Shown here one piece after another: positions 1 to 8,425 of a DNA stretch of 47,573 nt. Below the pieces are notes generated by a model. The model had not been told where the DNA came from and ran no database searches. It worked only from the letters and a program-made list of their open reading frames with translations. This stretch comes from Clostridia bacterium (GTDB lineage Bacteria > Bacillota > Clostridia > Christensenellales > Borkfalkiaceae). Made by a program: the position numbers and the translations under genes. How positions within the stretch are numbered: position 1 is the first letter of the stretch; each line of letters opens with the position of its first letter. Location of the stretch: positions 1 through 47,573 of the forward strand of contig JAFZXN010000069.1 in assembly GCA_017616695.1 (NCBI GenBank). The letters are read 5' to 3'.

Positions 1-196
1 ACGGCGGCAGACGCCGCCGTGCAAAGAGGCAAAACTCAACCCTCTTAATTAGAGGTGGGTAAACTGCCCGAGGGCATTAGCTATCCGTTATAGATGCGGC
101 CTGCATTATAGACAATAGCCACGGATAAAAGCATTTGCGAACGGGACTCCGAATTCCCTGTGAGTGATTGAGGAGAGAATACAACCCCCTTGCAAT
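1..196 (-). ncRNA. ssrS: Probable 6S RNA (possibly clipped at the window start)
   Basis: The minus strand shows a strong promoter just upstream and ends in a perfect GC hairpin at 20-1 (ACGGCGGC / GCCGCCGT, loop of four), giving a transcript of about 196 nt with no reading frame. Seen in the sequence: the 5' end (TTGCAAGG) can pair loosely with the 3' side (CCTCTTTGCA). An apical arm pairs TATCCGT with ACGGATA (about 82-88 and 113-119) around an inner TATAATGC/GCATcTATA helix, and a small hairpin closes with CCTCTTAATTAGAGG near 41-55. A roughly 190-nt RNA with a closing stem, an open middle and one long apical arm is the plan of 6S RNA, which binds σA-RNA polymerase. The call rests on size, architecture and promoter, not on a model search. 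Another structured RNA is possible. The terminator's T-run would lie outside the window. Confidence 0.5.
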
Positions 197-200
197 TATT

Positions 201-229
201 ATTTTAGCAGTATTTCGCAATTTATGCAA
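201..229 (-). promoter_or_regulatory. σA promoter for the minus-strand ncRNA
   Basis: On the minus strand TTGCAT (229-224) and TAAAAT (206-201) are separated by exactly 17 bases. The -10 box is preceded by TGC, an extended -10 element. Start of transcription is predicted near 195-197, which fits the 5' end of the structured RNA. Confidence 0.7.
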
Positions 230-344
230 CGATTTTAAACTGTAATTTTCTCCCTTTTTACATAAAATCGCATTTAACGCTTTTTTCTGCGTTTTTCGCC
301 GTGCTTTTCAAAAATCCGTAATTTATTTAATTAAATGCAAAATA

Positions 345-373
345 TTGACTTTTTTATTAAAATGTTTTATTAT
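345..373 (+). promoter_or_regulatory. σA promoter of the MBL-comEC-holA operon
   Basis: TTGACT (345-350), a 17-base spacer and TATTAT (368-373) lie about 50 bases before the first gene of the operon. The promoter diverges from the ncRNA promoter at 201-229. The bases between the two promoters are AT-rich and hold nothing else I can recognise. Confidence 0.7.
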
Positions 374-426
374 ATAAAAGTAGTTTATTTGTTGCCGCCG
401 TTTGTCGCGGCTAAAGAGGTGTTATT

Positions 427-1137
427 ATTTTCAGCGTTACCTGCCTTGGCAAAAACGGGCTTTATCCCAACAAAAAAAGCGCCACGAGCGGATATCTCGT
501 AACTTGCGGCGACGTTAAACTTCTTTTAGACGTGGGCGCGGGAGTTTTTGCGGAGCTTTTGTCGAAGACGAAACCCGAAACTCTCGACGCGGTGGTAATT
601 TCGCATTTTCACGGTGATCATTGTTCGGATATAACAGTTTTCAATTATTATCTTCAGCAAAAGAAGAAGAAATTAAAGCTTTTTGCGCCCGTCGATAATA
701 ATACTGAACTGTTGTCGTCGCTTGAATGGTTCGAGCATATAGAGACGAAGGATTCGTCCCGCGTTACGATAAAAGGCGTTACGCTCGATTTTTTCAAGAC
801 CGTTCACCCGCGCTTTTGTCTGGGCGTTTCGGTAACTTATAACGGCAAAAAATTCGTTTATTCCGCAGATACCAACGTATGTCCCGCGCTCGATAAAGCG
901 TTAAAGGGCGCCGATCTTGCCGTAATAGACAGCGCGTTTTCTTCCGCGACGTATAAAGAAAACGGTCCGCACCTGTCTGCAGAACTCGTCGCAGGGTATG
1001 CTAAACGCCATAACGTTAAAACGCTTTTGTCCCACTTGCCGCCGGAAGGCGACGTCGGCGCTATTGAAAGCGAGGCGAAAAAAGTGTCGCCTTTATGTGA
1101 ATTGATCGACTTGGCTGAATACGTTATAGCCGATTGA
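427..1137 (+). CDS. MBL-fold metallohydrolase (YhfI-like), apparent ATT start
   Basis: A small metallo-beta-lactamase-fold hydrolase, probably a phosphodiesterase or nuclease of unknown substrate. The metal motif SHFHGDH, a later Asp in SADTN, and the histidines of GPHLSAE and LLSHLPPEG give the usual two-metal site. No ATG, GTG or TTG precedes the conserved N-terminus. The first GTG in frame (532) would delete the first beta strands, including the conserved LG.nG.YP....TSGYLV stretch, which is plainly translated from 430 on. The ribosome binding site AAAGAGGTG (413-421) sits 7 bases before ATT at 427, so I place the start there (ATT at 424 is the alternative). The gene is first in an operon with comEC, 15 bases downstream. 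Product about 236 residues. Function beyond the fold is not known. Confidence 0.8.
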   Translation: MFSVTCLGKNGLYPNKKSATSGYLVTCGDVKLLLDVGAGVFAELLSKTKPETLDAVVISHFHGDHCSDITVFNYYLQQKKKKLKLFAPVDNNTELLSSLEWFEHIETKDSSRVTIKGVTLDFFKTVHPRFCLGVSVTYNGKKFVYSADTNVCPALDKALKGADLAVIDSAFSSATYKENGPHLSAELVAGYAKRHNVKTLLSHLPPEGDVGAIESEAKKVSPLCELIDLAEYVIAD

Positions 1138-1152
1138 TATATTGTTTTACCG

Positions 1153-2637
1153 ATGAAAAAGCTTTTTAATTTTCGTCCGATAGTATTCGGCGGCGTGTTC
1201 CTTGCTTTTGGCATAATATCCGCGGTCGTCGGCGCAAAATTCGGGGTGCTCGTGCCCGCCGTATTGACGACTTTTACTTTTACCGGGTTCGTCGTTTTTG
1301 CCACGCTGACGAAAAAGCGATCGTTCGCATATTACGGTGCGATCTTTGCGGCTATGTTTTTTCTCGGTTTTATGCTGGAATACGGCGACGTCAAGTCCTC
1401 ATATAATTACGACGGCGTAATGATGACGGCTTCGTTTTCGGGCGAAGTCGAAAGCGTTACGGGTTCAAGTGGCGACGGCGTTTATAAAGTCGTTATCCGC
1501 AACGTTTATAGCGACGACGTGGATTTCGGGAGCGCCAAGGCGGTCCTTATAACGCCTGCCGAAGGGCTTTATAGAGGCGATATCGTAAGTGGCCGCGCAT
1601 CGTTTTATAAACGCGCGCTGTCGTTTGACGATATCTATAGGCTTGCCAACGATATAGCTTTCGTCTGCGAAGATAAAGTCGAACTTGCGCTTATATCGCG
1701 ATCGGACAGGCTTTCGGACCTCGTTTCGCGTTACGCCGCGGAAACTGTCGTTTCCGCCGTTCCCGACGGACAAGCGGGGATAATGACCGCTCTCGTTTTC
1801 GGTAATACGGAATATATCGACGGCGAAACTTTAAGCGGATATCGTCTTTCGGGCATAGCGCACATATTTGCCGTTTCGGGGCTTCATATCGGGTTTTTCT
1901 ATGCGATAATGAGCTTTTTTATAGGGAAACTTCGTATAAAGCGCTGGCAAAGCACGGTCATTTGCACGATTCTTTCGCTGTTTTACGCGATAGTTTGCTC
2001 GTCCGTGTCGGCATACCGAGCGGTCATAATGTGCTTTATTTACGGAATGAGCCGAAGTTTCGGCAAGAAATACGACGTTATCAATTCGATATTTATATCG
2101 ATGGCGATAGTTTTGGCGGTGTTTCCGTCGAGCCTTTTCGGAGCGGGATTTATACTTTCGTATTCGGCGGTGATATCGTTGGCGCTATTTACGTCCGGCT
2201 TTAAAAAACTGTTCGGTTTTCTTCCCGAAAAGCTCGGCGAAAAGTTTGCCGCAAGCTGTGCGGTGGTTGCGGGAACGCTACCCGCTATCGCATACTTTTT
2301 CGGGTTCGCGTCGGTGCTCACGGTATTTTTGAACGTATTACTTTTGCCCGTCGTCACCGTGTTATACGTCATAAGCTTTTTCGGCGTTATCGCGCTGTTG
2401 ATATTCGGGAAAGTCAGCGTCTTTTTATTCGTTGCGAACGCCGTAGCTTACGGGCTGAACGCGTTCGTTTCGGCTATCGAGCACAGGCGATTCGTTTTGA
2501 GCCTTAACGCCGACAAGGTGCTGTTATCAATTTATTCGATAATACTGCTCTTAACAAGCAGAAGACTGAATTTGCCTGAAAAAATGCGGAAATATTTATA
2601 TATAGCGTTACCGGTCACGGCGGCGCTGCTTGTCTGA
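1153..2637 (+). CDS. comEC: ComEC/Rec2-family DNA uptake channel, lacking the C-terminal MBL domain
   Basis: A polytopic membrane protein of 494 residues. N-terminal hydrophobic helices (about 8-75) and an OB-like extracellular segment (about 85-190) are followed by the Competence domain. The family signature SGIAHIFAVSGLHIGFF is at about 233-249, and many further membrane helices run to the C-terminus. Family members form the inner-membrane channel for single-stranded DNA in natural transformation. Full-length ComEC is usually about 700-800 residues and ends in an MBL nuclease-like domain. Here the protein stops after the membrane part. The gene lies between a separate MBL gene and holA, and comEC-holA is a common Firmicute neighbourhood. 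Whether the upstream MBL protein substitutes for the missing domain is only a guess. Confidence 0.85.
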   Translation: MKKLFNFRPIVFGGVFLAFGIISAVVGAKFGVLVPAVLTTFTFTGFVVFATLTKKRSFAYYGAIFAAMFFLGFMLEYGDVKSSYNYDGVMMTASFSGEVESVTGSSGDGVYKVVIRNVYSDDVDFGSAKAVLITPAEGLYRGDIVSGRASFYKRALSFDDIYRLANDIAFVCEDKVELALISRSDRLSDLVSRYAAETVVSAVPDGQAGIMTALVFGNTEYIDGETLSGYRLSGIAHIFAVSGLHIGFFYAIMSFFIGKLRIKRWQSTVICTILSLFYAIVCSSVSAYRAVIMCFIYGMSRSFGKKYDVINSIFISMAIVLAVFPSSLFGAGFILSYSAVISLALFTSGFKKLFGFLPEKLGEKFAASCAVVAGTLPAIAYFFGFASVLTVFLNVLLLPVVTVLYVISFFGVIALLIFGKVSVFLFVANAVAYGLNAFVSAIEHRRFVLSLNADKVLLSIYSIILLLTSRRLNLPEKMRKYLYIALPVTAALLV

Positions 2638-2638
2638 T

Positions 2639-3610
2639 ATGAAATTCGAACAATTAAAACAAACCTTAAAAAACGGCGTGGAGCCTATATATCTTATCGA
2701 AGGCGAAGAAGCGTTTTTCCGTAACCGCGCGTCCGAAATGATAAAAGAAGTTTCTTTATCGGAACCGAGCCTTAACTACGCGTCTTACACGGGCGCCGAT
2801 CTTAAAACGCAGGGCGCGGACGTTCTCGTTATGGCTTTGAGATCGTGCCCGTTTATGAGCGATAAGCGCGTCACGGAAGTTTTCGAGTGGTATCCGTCGG
2901 CTGCCGATCTCAAGTCGAAAACGATAAAAGAATACTTTGCGGAGCCGTCCGATACGTCCGTACTTATGATCGTCAACGAAAAACCGTGCGAAGCTTTGAA
3001 AAAGGCGCCTTCGGTAACGCTCGTGGACTGCGCGAGGGCGAGCGAAGAACTGCTCGTTAAATATATCCGCTCGAAAACCAATAAAAATCAGCTTATAATA
3101 TCCACTTCCGTCTGCGAAAAACTGATAAATTACTGTCAGTTCGACCTCGTGAGGATAGACAAAGAGACAGATAAACTTATCGATTTTTGTCGGGATAGAG
3201 CGGAAATAACCGACGACGCCGTGGAAAAACTCGTTGCTAAAGACAACGATTACAAGATCTACGAGATAGTCGATTTTATCGCGGGCAAGCGATACACCGA
3301 GGCATATAAGGTCATTTCGGAAACGCGGACGCCTTCGGATAAGCAGATGCTGCTCGTATCGCTTTATTCTTATTTCAGGCGTATGTTTTACTGCGTGACG
3401 TCGAAAGAGGATAACGCCGCCGTCGCCGAGAAGCTGGGCGTAAAAGAATACGCGGTCAAAATGTCGAGAAAGCAGGCGTCGTCTTTCACGCCAAAACGGC
3501 TTAAACTCGTTATGGACAAACTTGCCGACGGTGACGCCGCTTTCAAAACGGGCGTCAAACCCATAGACAACGTGTTCAACGAATGCGTTTTCGGTATTCT
3601 CACCGAATAA
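2639..3610 (+). CDS. holA: DNA polymerase III delta subunit
   Basis: A protein of about 323 residues resembling HolA, the clamp-loader subunit that opens the beta sliding clamp. The N-terminus (EPIYLIEGEEAFFRNRA) is typical of the delta subunit's first domain. Later segments match the helical lid and collar regions (for example KQMLLVSLYSYFRRMFYC at about 240). I choose the ATG at 2639, one base after the comEC stop, because it gives the usual short N-terminus. A TTG at 2630, overlapping comEC, is the alternative. The tight spacing implies translational coupling with comEC. The rpsT gene that often follows holA in Firmicutes is not present. Confidence 0.88.
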   Translation: MKFEQLKQTLKNGVEPIYLIEGEEAFFRNRASEMIKEVSLSEPSLNYASYTGADLKTQGADVLVMALRSCPFMSDKRVTEVFEWYPSAADLKSKTIKEYFAEPSDTSVLMIVNEKPCEALKKAPSVTLVDCARASEELLVKYIRSKTNKNQLIISTSVCEKLINYCQFDLVRIDKETDKLIDFCRDRAEITDDAVEKLVAKDNDYKIYEIVDFIAGKRYTEAYKVISETRTPSDKQMLLVSLYSYFRRMFYCVTSKEDNAAVAEKLGVKEYAVKMSRKQASSFTPKRLKLVMDKLADGDAAFKTGVKPIDNVFNECVFGILTE

Positions 3611-3683
3611 TTGCCTTATTTTGCTGTTAGCGGCGGATAAATGCATAAAAATCACAAAATCGGCAAATAAATTTCAAAAACGC

Positions 3684-3712
3684 TTTATTTTTTCATTTGG
3701 CTGTGATATACT
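3684..3712 (+). promoter_or_regulatory. Extended -10 promoter for cdaA
   Basis: TATACT at 3707-3712 is preceded by TGA (TGn extended -10), with a weak TTTATT -35 at 3684-3689 and a 17-base spacer. It lies about 70 bases before the cdaA start, in the only gap between holA and cdaA. Confidence 0.5.
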
Positions 3713-3778
3713 GTTAGCGATAACGAACGGATAACACCGTCGGAGAAACTTTCCGACGTCATATAACGGAGACTATTT

Positions 3779-4570
3779 ATGTATTGGTTGGAAAAACTTA
3801 AATCGATATTTACCGATTTCAGACCGATAATGATATTGCAGTTGGCGATCTTTGCCGTAATTCTGTTTTTCTTTTTGCGGTTCCTTTTCAAAAACAACGC
3901 GAACAAGGTCGTTTGGGTATATCTTATATATACCGTATTGATAGGCGTTTATCTTTTCTTTGCGGACGTAAAGGAAACGGGGCTTTATATGCTCGTTACT
4001 CAAGGGCTTTTTATGGTGGCTGTCGTTTCTTTGTTCGCAACGGAACTCAAGCGCGACGTGTGGTCTACGAGAAGATCCGATCATAAGCACGAAAAAAGAG
4101 GCGAAGTGACCGATACCAACGTCTGTATCGAAGAGATAATAAAGGCCGTTCAGAATATGTCCAAAGCCGACGTCGGTGCGATAATCATTCTTTCCAACGG
4201 CAATCTTCCTTCGGGCATTCTGGAAAGCGGCGTGTATCTCGACGCGGAGATATCTTCGCAGCTTATCGAAAGCATTTTCTTCCCCAAGACCGCTCTTCAC
4301 GACGGGGCGCTGATTTTGAACGGAACGAAAATACAGGCGGCCGGCTGCTTTTTGCCGCTTGCACAGGAAGTAAATCTATCAAAAGATCTCGGCTCGCGCC
4401 ATAGGGCGGGCATAGGGCTGACCGAAACCGTCAACGTTACCGCGATCATCGTTTCCGAAGAAACGGGCATTATTTCCATCGCCAAAGGCGGCAAGATAAT
4501 CCGCTACGTCGATACTTCCATCTTGAGAGAAACTTTAAAAGCCTTCTATTGGCAGGATCAGATGGATTGA
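3779..4570 (+). CDS. cdaA: Diadenylate cyclase CdaA (c-di-AMP synthase)
   Basis: Condenses two ATP into the second messenger c-di-AMP, which controls potassium and osmolyte balance and wall homeostasis in Firmicutes. Three hydrophobic helices occupy roughly residues 12-85, followed by the DAC domain. The catalytic DGA triad is at 175-177 (LHDGALI) and the RHR motif at 207-209 (SRHRAG), both intact. At 263 residues the length is normal. The start ATG follows ACGGAG. In most Firmicutes cdaA is followed by cdaR (YbbR) and glmM. Here it is monocistronic and runs straight into a bidirectional terminator, so the usual regulatory partner is absent from this locus. Confidence 0.95.
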   Translation: MYWLEKLKSIFTDFRPIMILQLAIFAVILFFFLRFLFKNNANKVVWVYLIYTVLIGVYLFFADVKETGLYMLVTQGLFMVAVVSLFATELKRDVWSTRRSDHKHEKRGEVTDTNVCIEEIIKAVQNMSKADVGAIIILSNGNLPSGILESGVYLDAEISSQLIESIFFPKTALHDGALILNGTKIQAAGCFLPLAQEVNLSKDLGSRHRAGIGLTETVNVTAIIVSEETGIISIAKGGKIIRYVDTSILRETLKAFYWQDQMD

Positions 4571-4585
4571 TAAAATCAAATAAAA

Positions 4586-4663
4586 CACACCGTCGATAAA
4601 AATACGCACCCCAAAGTCAAATGCTTTCGGGGTGCATATCATAAGCGGCGGTGTGATTTTTTT
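4586..4663. terminator. Nested bidirectional terminator between cdaA and dnaI
   Basis: An inner stem GCACCCC/GGGGTGC (4606-4612 with 4629-4635, extended by AAAG/CTTT) sits inside an outer stem CACACCG/CGGTGTG (4586-4592 with 4649-4655). The outer stem is followed on the plus strand by ATTTTTTT. On the minus strand the stems are followed by T-rich sequence as well. It separates two convergent transcription units. Confidence 0.8.
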
Positions 4664-4671
4664 ATAAAGCG

Positions 4672-5586
4672 TTATAAACGGAGGTCTTTTCCGTCGAAGT
4701 TGATCTTTGCGGTGGATCTGGCGCATAATCTCGAAAACACTCTTTCGCCGAATCTGTCGGCTATCTCGTCGAGATCGAGGTTGGTCGTGACGATAAAAGG
4801 CTTTTCGGCGGCGCGCCTTTCGCTTATTATCATCAAAAGATTTTCTGCGGTTATCTTGTTTAAGACTGCGGCGGCGCCCAAATCGTCTATGACCAAAAGA
4901 TCGCACCCCGTCAGTATCTCTTTTATTACGAGCTGATCTTTAAAAGACAGGCCCTTCGTACGAATGAAAACGTCGTTGAACTCAAAAGCGTTGATAAAGA
5001 GCGCGTTTTTACCGCTTTCGTTAAGAGCGCTCGCAACGCATTCCGCCAAAAAAGTTTTCCCCGTGCCGCGCGGGCCCAATAGGAGAAGATTTTTCGAGCC
5101 GGAGTAAAAATTCTTGCAATAATCGGAAAATTTGTTGACGTATTTAAGCGTTTTGACGTCGCCGAAAGCGTTGTCGGAAAACCTATATAGCCTTCTTTCT
5201 CTTACGCCGAGCATTTTGTAGGCGAGAGAGTTGAGCGTTTTCATATAGCAGTTGCACCTGAAACCGTCAACGAAACCCGTATCGTTGCAGACGGGGCACT
5301 TGGGAACGTATCCGCCCGAAAACTTCGGAATCGTTTTTTTGAGCTTTTCAAGTTCGCCGGTGAGTTTTACGCGCTCCTTTTCAAGCTCTTCGATCTTGTC
5401 TTTTTCATTGAAGAACGCGGCTTTTTTAAGGTCGAACACGCACGATCTCAATTTGTACTTTAAGTCGGAATAGCTTTCGTTTTGCAGCAAAAAGTCCTCC
5501 TCGTCAAGTGCGGAGCTTTCCTTTATTCTCTCGTATTCGCCGTATATAAGGGCTGCTTGTTCGTTAAGATATTCACAGTTAATCAT
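4672..5586 (-). CDS. dnaI: Replicative helicase loader (DnaI/DnaC-like AAA+ ATPase)
   Basis: A 304-residue primosome protein that loads DnaB helicase at the origin or at restarted forks. The N-terminal half is charged and coiled (about 45-85). A zinc-binding-like set of cysteines follows (C97, C100, C111, C113), as in B. subtilis DnaI. The AAA+ domain carries Walker A GPRGTGKT at 171-178 and Walker B LLVIDDLG at about 230-237. A later arginine-rich RVFSRLCARS segment fits the arginine-finger region. It lies 42 bases after the dnaD-like gene on the same strand, so both halves of the loading machinery are probably co-transcribed. The helicase DnaB itself is at 16551-18041. Confidence 0.88.
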   Translation of the reverse strand: MINCEYLNEQAALIYGEYERIKESSALDEEDFLLQNESYSDLKYKLRSCVFDLKKAAFFNEKDKIEELEKERVKLTGELEKLKKTIPKFSGGYVPKCPVCNDTGFVDGFRCNCYMKTLNSLAYKMLGVRERRLYRFSDNAFGDVKTLKYVNKFSDYCKNFYSGSKNLLLLGPRGTGKTFLAECVASALNESGKNALFINAFEFNDVFIRTKGLSFKDQLVIKEILTGCDLLVIDDLGAAAVLNKITAENLLMIISERRAAEKPFIVTTNLDLDEIADRFGERVFSRLCARSTAKINFDGKDLRL

Positions 5587-5628
5587 AACAATTTCCTTTA
5601 TTTTACCGGGCGTTTTGCCGCTTAGTTA

Positions 5629-7050
5629 TCAAAAATCCACGTCGTCGATATCCGAAATGAGTTTGTTGAGTTCTTCTTTCGTGTAGTGGCGCTCGTTGTC
5701 GGTGTGTTGCGACGACGATCTTATTGCTCCGTCGTATTCCTTTATCATGTCGGGAGTGGTGACGCCTTTGGATTTCCAGTTTGACAATATGGTGTTCATA
5801 TAGACTATGGGATTGGTCTTTCCGCGGGCTATCGAAGCGCAGGCGATTATCATTTCGTCCGAAAAACCCCATTCGCGCCAGGCTGAAAGCGTCTGCCTGT
5901 CCCATTCGTTGGGCAACCTGTCGGTGGCGGCGGCGGAAAGTATCTCTTTGATAAATTCGTCTTCTTTTGCGCGGTTTTTGATGTAATCGCCGATAGCGGA
6001 AAGCGTGACGAGACCTTTTTTATACAATAAGTTCACGGTATCGTCCATGGCTTCGAGTGAGCGTTTGCGGCGCTTGAAACAGTAGTTAGCCAAAAATATA
6101 AGCGTGTCGTTATCAAAGCCGAGCGCGCGCCACGGGTTGACGTAGTTTTCGACCACGGGCGCAACCACTTCAACGTATACGGACAGTTCGCGTAAAAGCG
6201 TTTTGGTAAGTTCGACGAGTTCTTCTTTCTCGGTGAAATACGTTTCGATATCCTTTTTTTGGAATATCTTTGCGCCGTACAGTTCGGAAATTATCTTGTC
6301 AAGGTACGCGGGCGACTTTATTTTTAGCTTTTTAGCCGTGAAAGTAACGCTTTCGGTGGAGAACATCATCTCCTTGGTCCACTTATTGTAATAATTGAAG
6401 TCGTCGATATCGGGTTTGCGTTTTAAGCCCATAGCCGAAAGTATCCGCTGTAATTCTCCGATCTTCATATTGTAATCGGAAAGTTCCGCTTCAAGCCCCG
6501 AGGCGGTTGTTATACCTCTTGCGGCAAGGTCTTTCGCGACGGTGACTATGTATTTTCCGCCGATATTGCCGCCTTTAAGATCGACGCAATATTTAGCTAT
6601 CATCAGCATTGCGTCCTGCGTGATGCCGTAGTCTTCCATCACGGCAAAATACTCGGTATATTCGGTCGTCGAGATCATTCTGTCGGTTATTAGCAGCTGA
6701 ATTGACTTATTGAAATCGTCGTACTTGCCGGATTTGAACTTTCGCGGCTTGCCCATGGACGTCAGCGGCAGATATTTTACCGTAAAAGGCTCGTCCGAAA
6801 TGATCGTAACGGCGTCGAAATCTTCCCAATATCTGAACAATTCTTTAACGAGAGCCTCCTCCATAAACAGGTCTTCGGCAAACTCGGAAACGGAGACTTC
6901 AGCCTCGGAATTTTTGCATAGGTAAAGACCGTAAAGATAGACCTTTACGGCGTCACCGTCGGCTTCGGGGAGAAAATCCGTTATGAAATAATTGTCTACG
7001 TCCGTCGAAAAATTCTTGACGGCCTCTTTCGTAAAACTGCAAAAACTCAT
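5629..7050 (-). CDS. DnaD-domain replication initiation/primosome protein
   Basis: A 473-residue protein with DnaD/DnaB_2-type helical domains. The clearest one spans about 385-440 (NEWDRQTLSAWREWGFS... ending KSKGVTT), the conserved C-terminal DnaD motif that binds single-stranded DNA. A second, weaker copy around 295-345 contains NPWRALGFDNDTLIFLANYC. The N-terminal part resembles the winged-helix domain of these proteins. They work with DnaI to recruit helicase during initiation and restart. It is longer than B. subtilis DnaD (about 230 residues) and nearer in size to B. subtilis DnaB, so I do not choose between the two names. It precedes dnaI in a two-gene minus-strand operon. Confidence 0.85.
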   Translation of the reverse strand: MSFCSFTKEAVKNFSTDVDNYFITDFLPEADGDAVKVYLYGLYLCKNSEAEVSVSEFAEDLFMEEALVKELFRYWEDFDAVTIISDEPFTVKYLPLTSMGKPRKFKSGKYDDFNKSIQLLITDRMISTTEYTEYFAVMEDYGITQDAMLMIAKYCVDLKGGNIGGKYIVTVAKDLAARGITTASGLEAELSDYNMKIGELQRILSAMGLKRKPDIDDFNYYNKWTKEMMFSTESVTFTAKKLKIKSPAYLDKIISELYGAKIFQKKDIETYFTEKEELVELTKTLLRELSVYVEVVAPVVENYVNPWRALGFDNDTLIFLANYCFKRRKRSLEAMDDTVNLLYKKGLVTLSAIGDYIKNRAKEDEFIKEILSAAATDRLPNEWDRQTLSAWREWGFSDEMIIACASIARGKTNPIVYMNTILSNWKSKGVTTPDMIKEYDGAIRSSSQHTDNERHYTKEELNKLISDIDDVDF

Positions 7051-7117
7051 TGTACGACCGTTTTAACGCCTCGGTTTTTTATGATCGTCATTTATTTTTT
7101 TACCGTGCGTCAAATGC

Positions 7118-7146
7118 TTGAAAATAGGTAAATTATATATTATAAT
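7118..7146 (+). promoter_or_regulatory. σA promoter of sbcDC
   Basis: TTGAAA (7118-7123), a 17-base spacer and a perfect TATAAT (7141-7146) lie 115 bases before sbcD. The same AT-rich block (about 7118-7175) must also hold the start signals of the divergent dnaD-dnaI operon. TTGATA is visible there on the minus strand, but its spacing to a -10 box is poor. Confidence 0.7.
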
Positions 7147-7261
7147 AAATTAAGAAAAATATCAACCCCTTTCGCGGCGATTTTTTAAAAACACAAAATA
7201 TAGTGTCGTAAATATTTTTCGTCACAATCGCTGTTGATCGTCGACGGTATTATCGGAGCTT

Positions 7262-8425
7262 ATGAGATTTTTACATACTTCCGACTGGCATCTCGGAAAA
7301 AAACTTGACGAAAGGCCTCGCCTTGAAGAACAGAAAACGGTTTTGAAAAGCCTCGTTTCCATCGTTAAGGACAACGGCGTGGAAATAGTTATCGTTTCGG
7401 GCGACGTTTTCGATACGTTTACGCCGTCCGCAGAAGCGGAACAGGTCTTTTTCGATACGCTGCACGAGCTGACGAATGCAGGCGCGGCGGTGGTCGTTAT
7501 AAGCGGCAATCACGACGATCCCACAAGGCTTTCCGCATCGAAAAAGCTTTCCGTATTAAACGGCGTTTTCTTTTCGGGCGGCGACGACGTAAAAAGCGTT
7601 TCGCTTGGAAATATCAGGCTTTTAAAGGGCGGCAAGGATCATCTCGTATTTGAAAACCGCGTAGGCGAAAAGGCTTACGTGGCGCTTTTGCCGTACCCTA
7701 CGGAAATGCGTATGAAAGAGGCCGTAAACGAAGACGAGAGCTATCCTGACAAGGTTACGCGCTATATCCGCGAGGCTCTTTCGCATAACGACGAAAACTT
7801 GCCGACGGTTCTCGTCGGGCATCTGTTCATGCTCGGCGGGGAGGTTTCGCTTGGCGAAAGGCCTATCGATCTCGGCGGGGTCAGAGTGGTGCCCGTTTCG
7901 GCTATTCCCGACGAAGTTTCTTACACCGCGCTCGGGCATCTTCATAAACGGCAGGTAGTCGGTAATTCGAAAAATATTATCTATTCCGGCTCCATTTTGC
8001 AGTATTCTTTCGACGAAAGCGGTTACGATAAGTCCGTGACGATATTCGATTTGACGGATGGCGGCGTAAAAGATCTCGTCGTCAAAGAGCTTGAAGGCTA
8101 TCTGAAGCTCGTCCGTATCAACGCATCTTCGTTTGCCGAGGCCGTATCGCAACTCGAAGCGCTCCCCGATACTTACGTCGAGCTCAATTTCGAGCTCAAT
8201 ATGCCGCTTACGGCGGACGAAACGAAATATATAGTTTCAAATTACCCTAAAGCCGTTATCCGCACGACTATAGCGCGAGGCGAAAAGCAGACGCGCTCCA
8301 AAAAGCTTATGAGCGACGAGGAACTTTTCGTTAATTTCTGCCGCGAGTACACGGGCGCCGAACCCGATGAAAAAGTGCTTTCGCTGTACGTTAAACTCAT
8401 TAACGAGATAGAGGTGGGCGAATGA
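7262..8425 (+). CDS. sbcD: Exonuclease SbcD (Mre11-like nuclease subunit)
   Basis: The nuclease subunit of the SbcCD complex, which cuts hairpins and protein-blocked DNA ends and limits long palindromes. The calcineurin-like phosphoesterase motifs are all present: HTSDWHLGK (D8, H10), VSGDVFD, GNHDD, VGHLF and the final GHLHKRQ. A C-terminal capping domain of about 110 residues follows. Length 387 residues, as expected. Start ATG at 7262 follows CGGAG. The stop codon overlaps the sbcC start by four bases (ATGA), so the subunits are translationally coupled. Confidence 0.95.
   Translation: MRFLHTSDWHLGKKLDERPRLEEQKTVLKSLVSIVKDNGVEIVIVSGDVFDTFTPSAEAEQVFFDTLHELTNAGAAVVVISGNHDDPTRLSASKKLSVLNGVFFSGGDDVKSVSLGNIRLLKGGKDHLVFENRVGEKAYVALLPYPTEMRMKEAVNEDESYPDKVTRYIREALSHNDENLPTVLVGHLFMLGGEVSLGERPIDLGGVRVVPVSAIPDEVSYTALGHLHKRQVVGNSKNIIYSGSILQYSFDESGYDKSVTIFDLTDGGVKDLVVKELEGYLKLVRINASSFAEAVSQLEALPDTYVELNFELNMPLTADETKYIVSNYPKAVIRTTIARGEKQTRSKKLMSDEELFVNFCREYTGAEPDEKVLSLYVKLINEIEVGE

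Noticed and set aside
2756-3655. A 299-codon minus-strand frame opposite holA
   Set aside because: holA is conserved and continuous on the plus strand; the opposite frame is a long shadow caused by codon bias.
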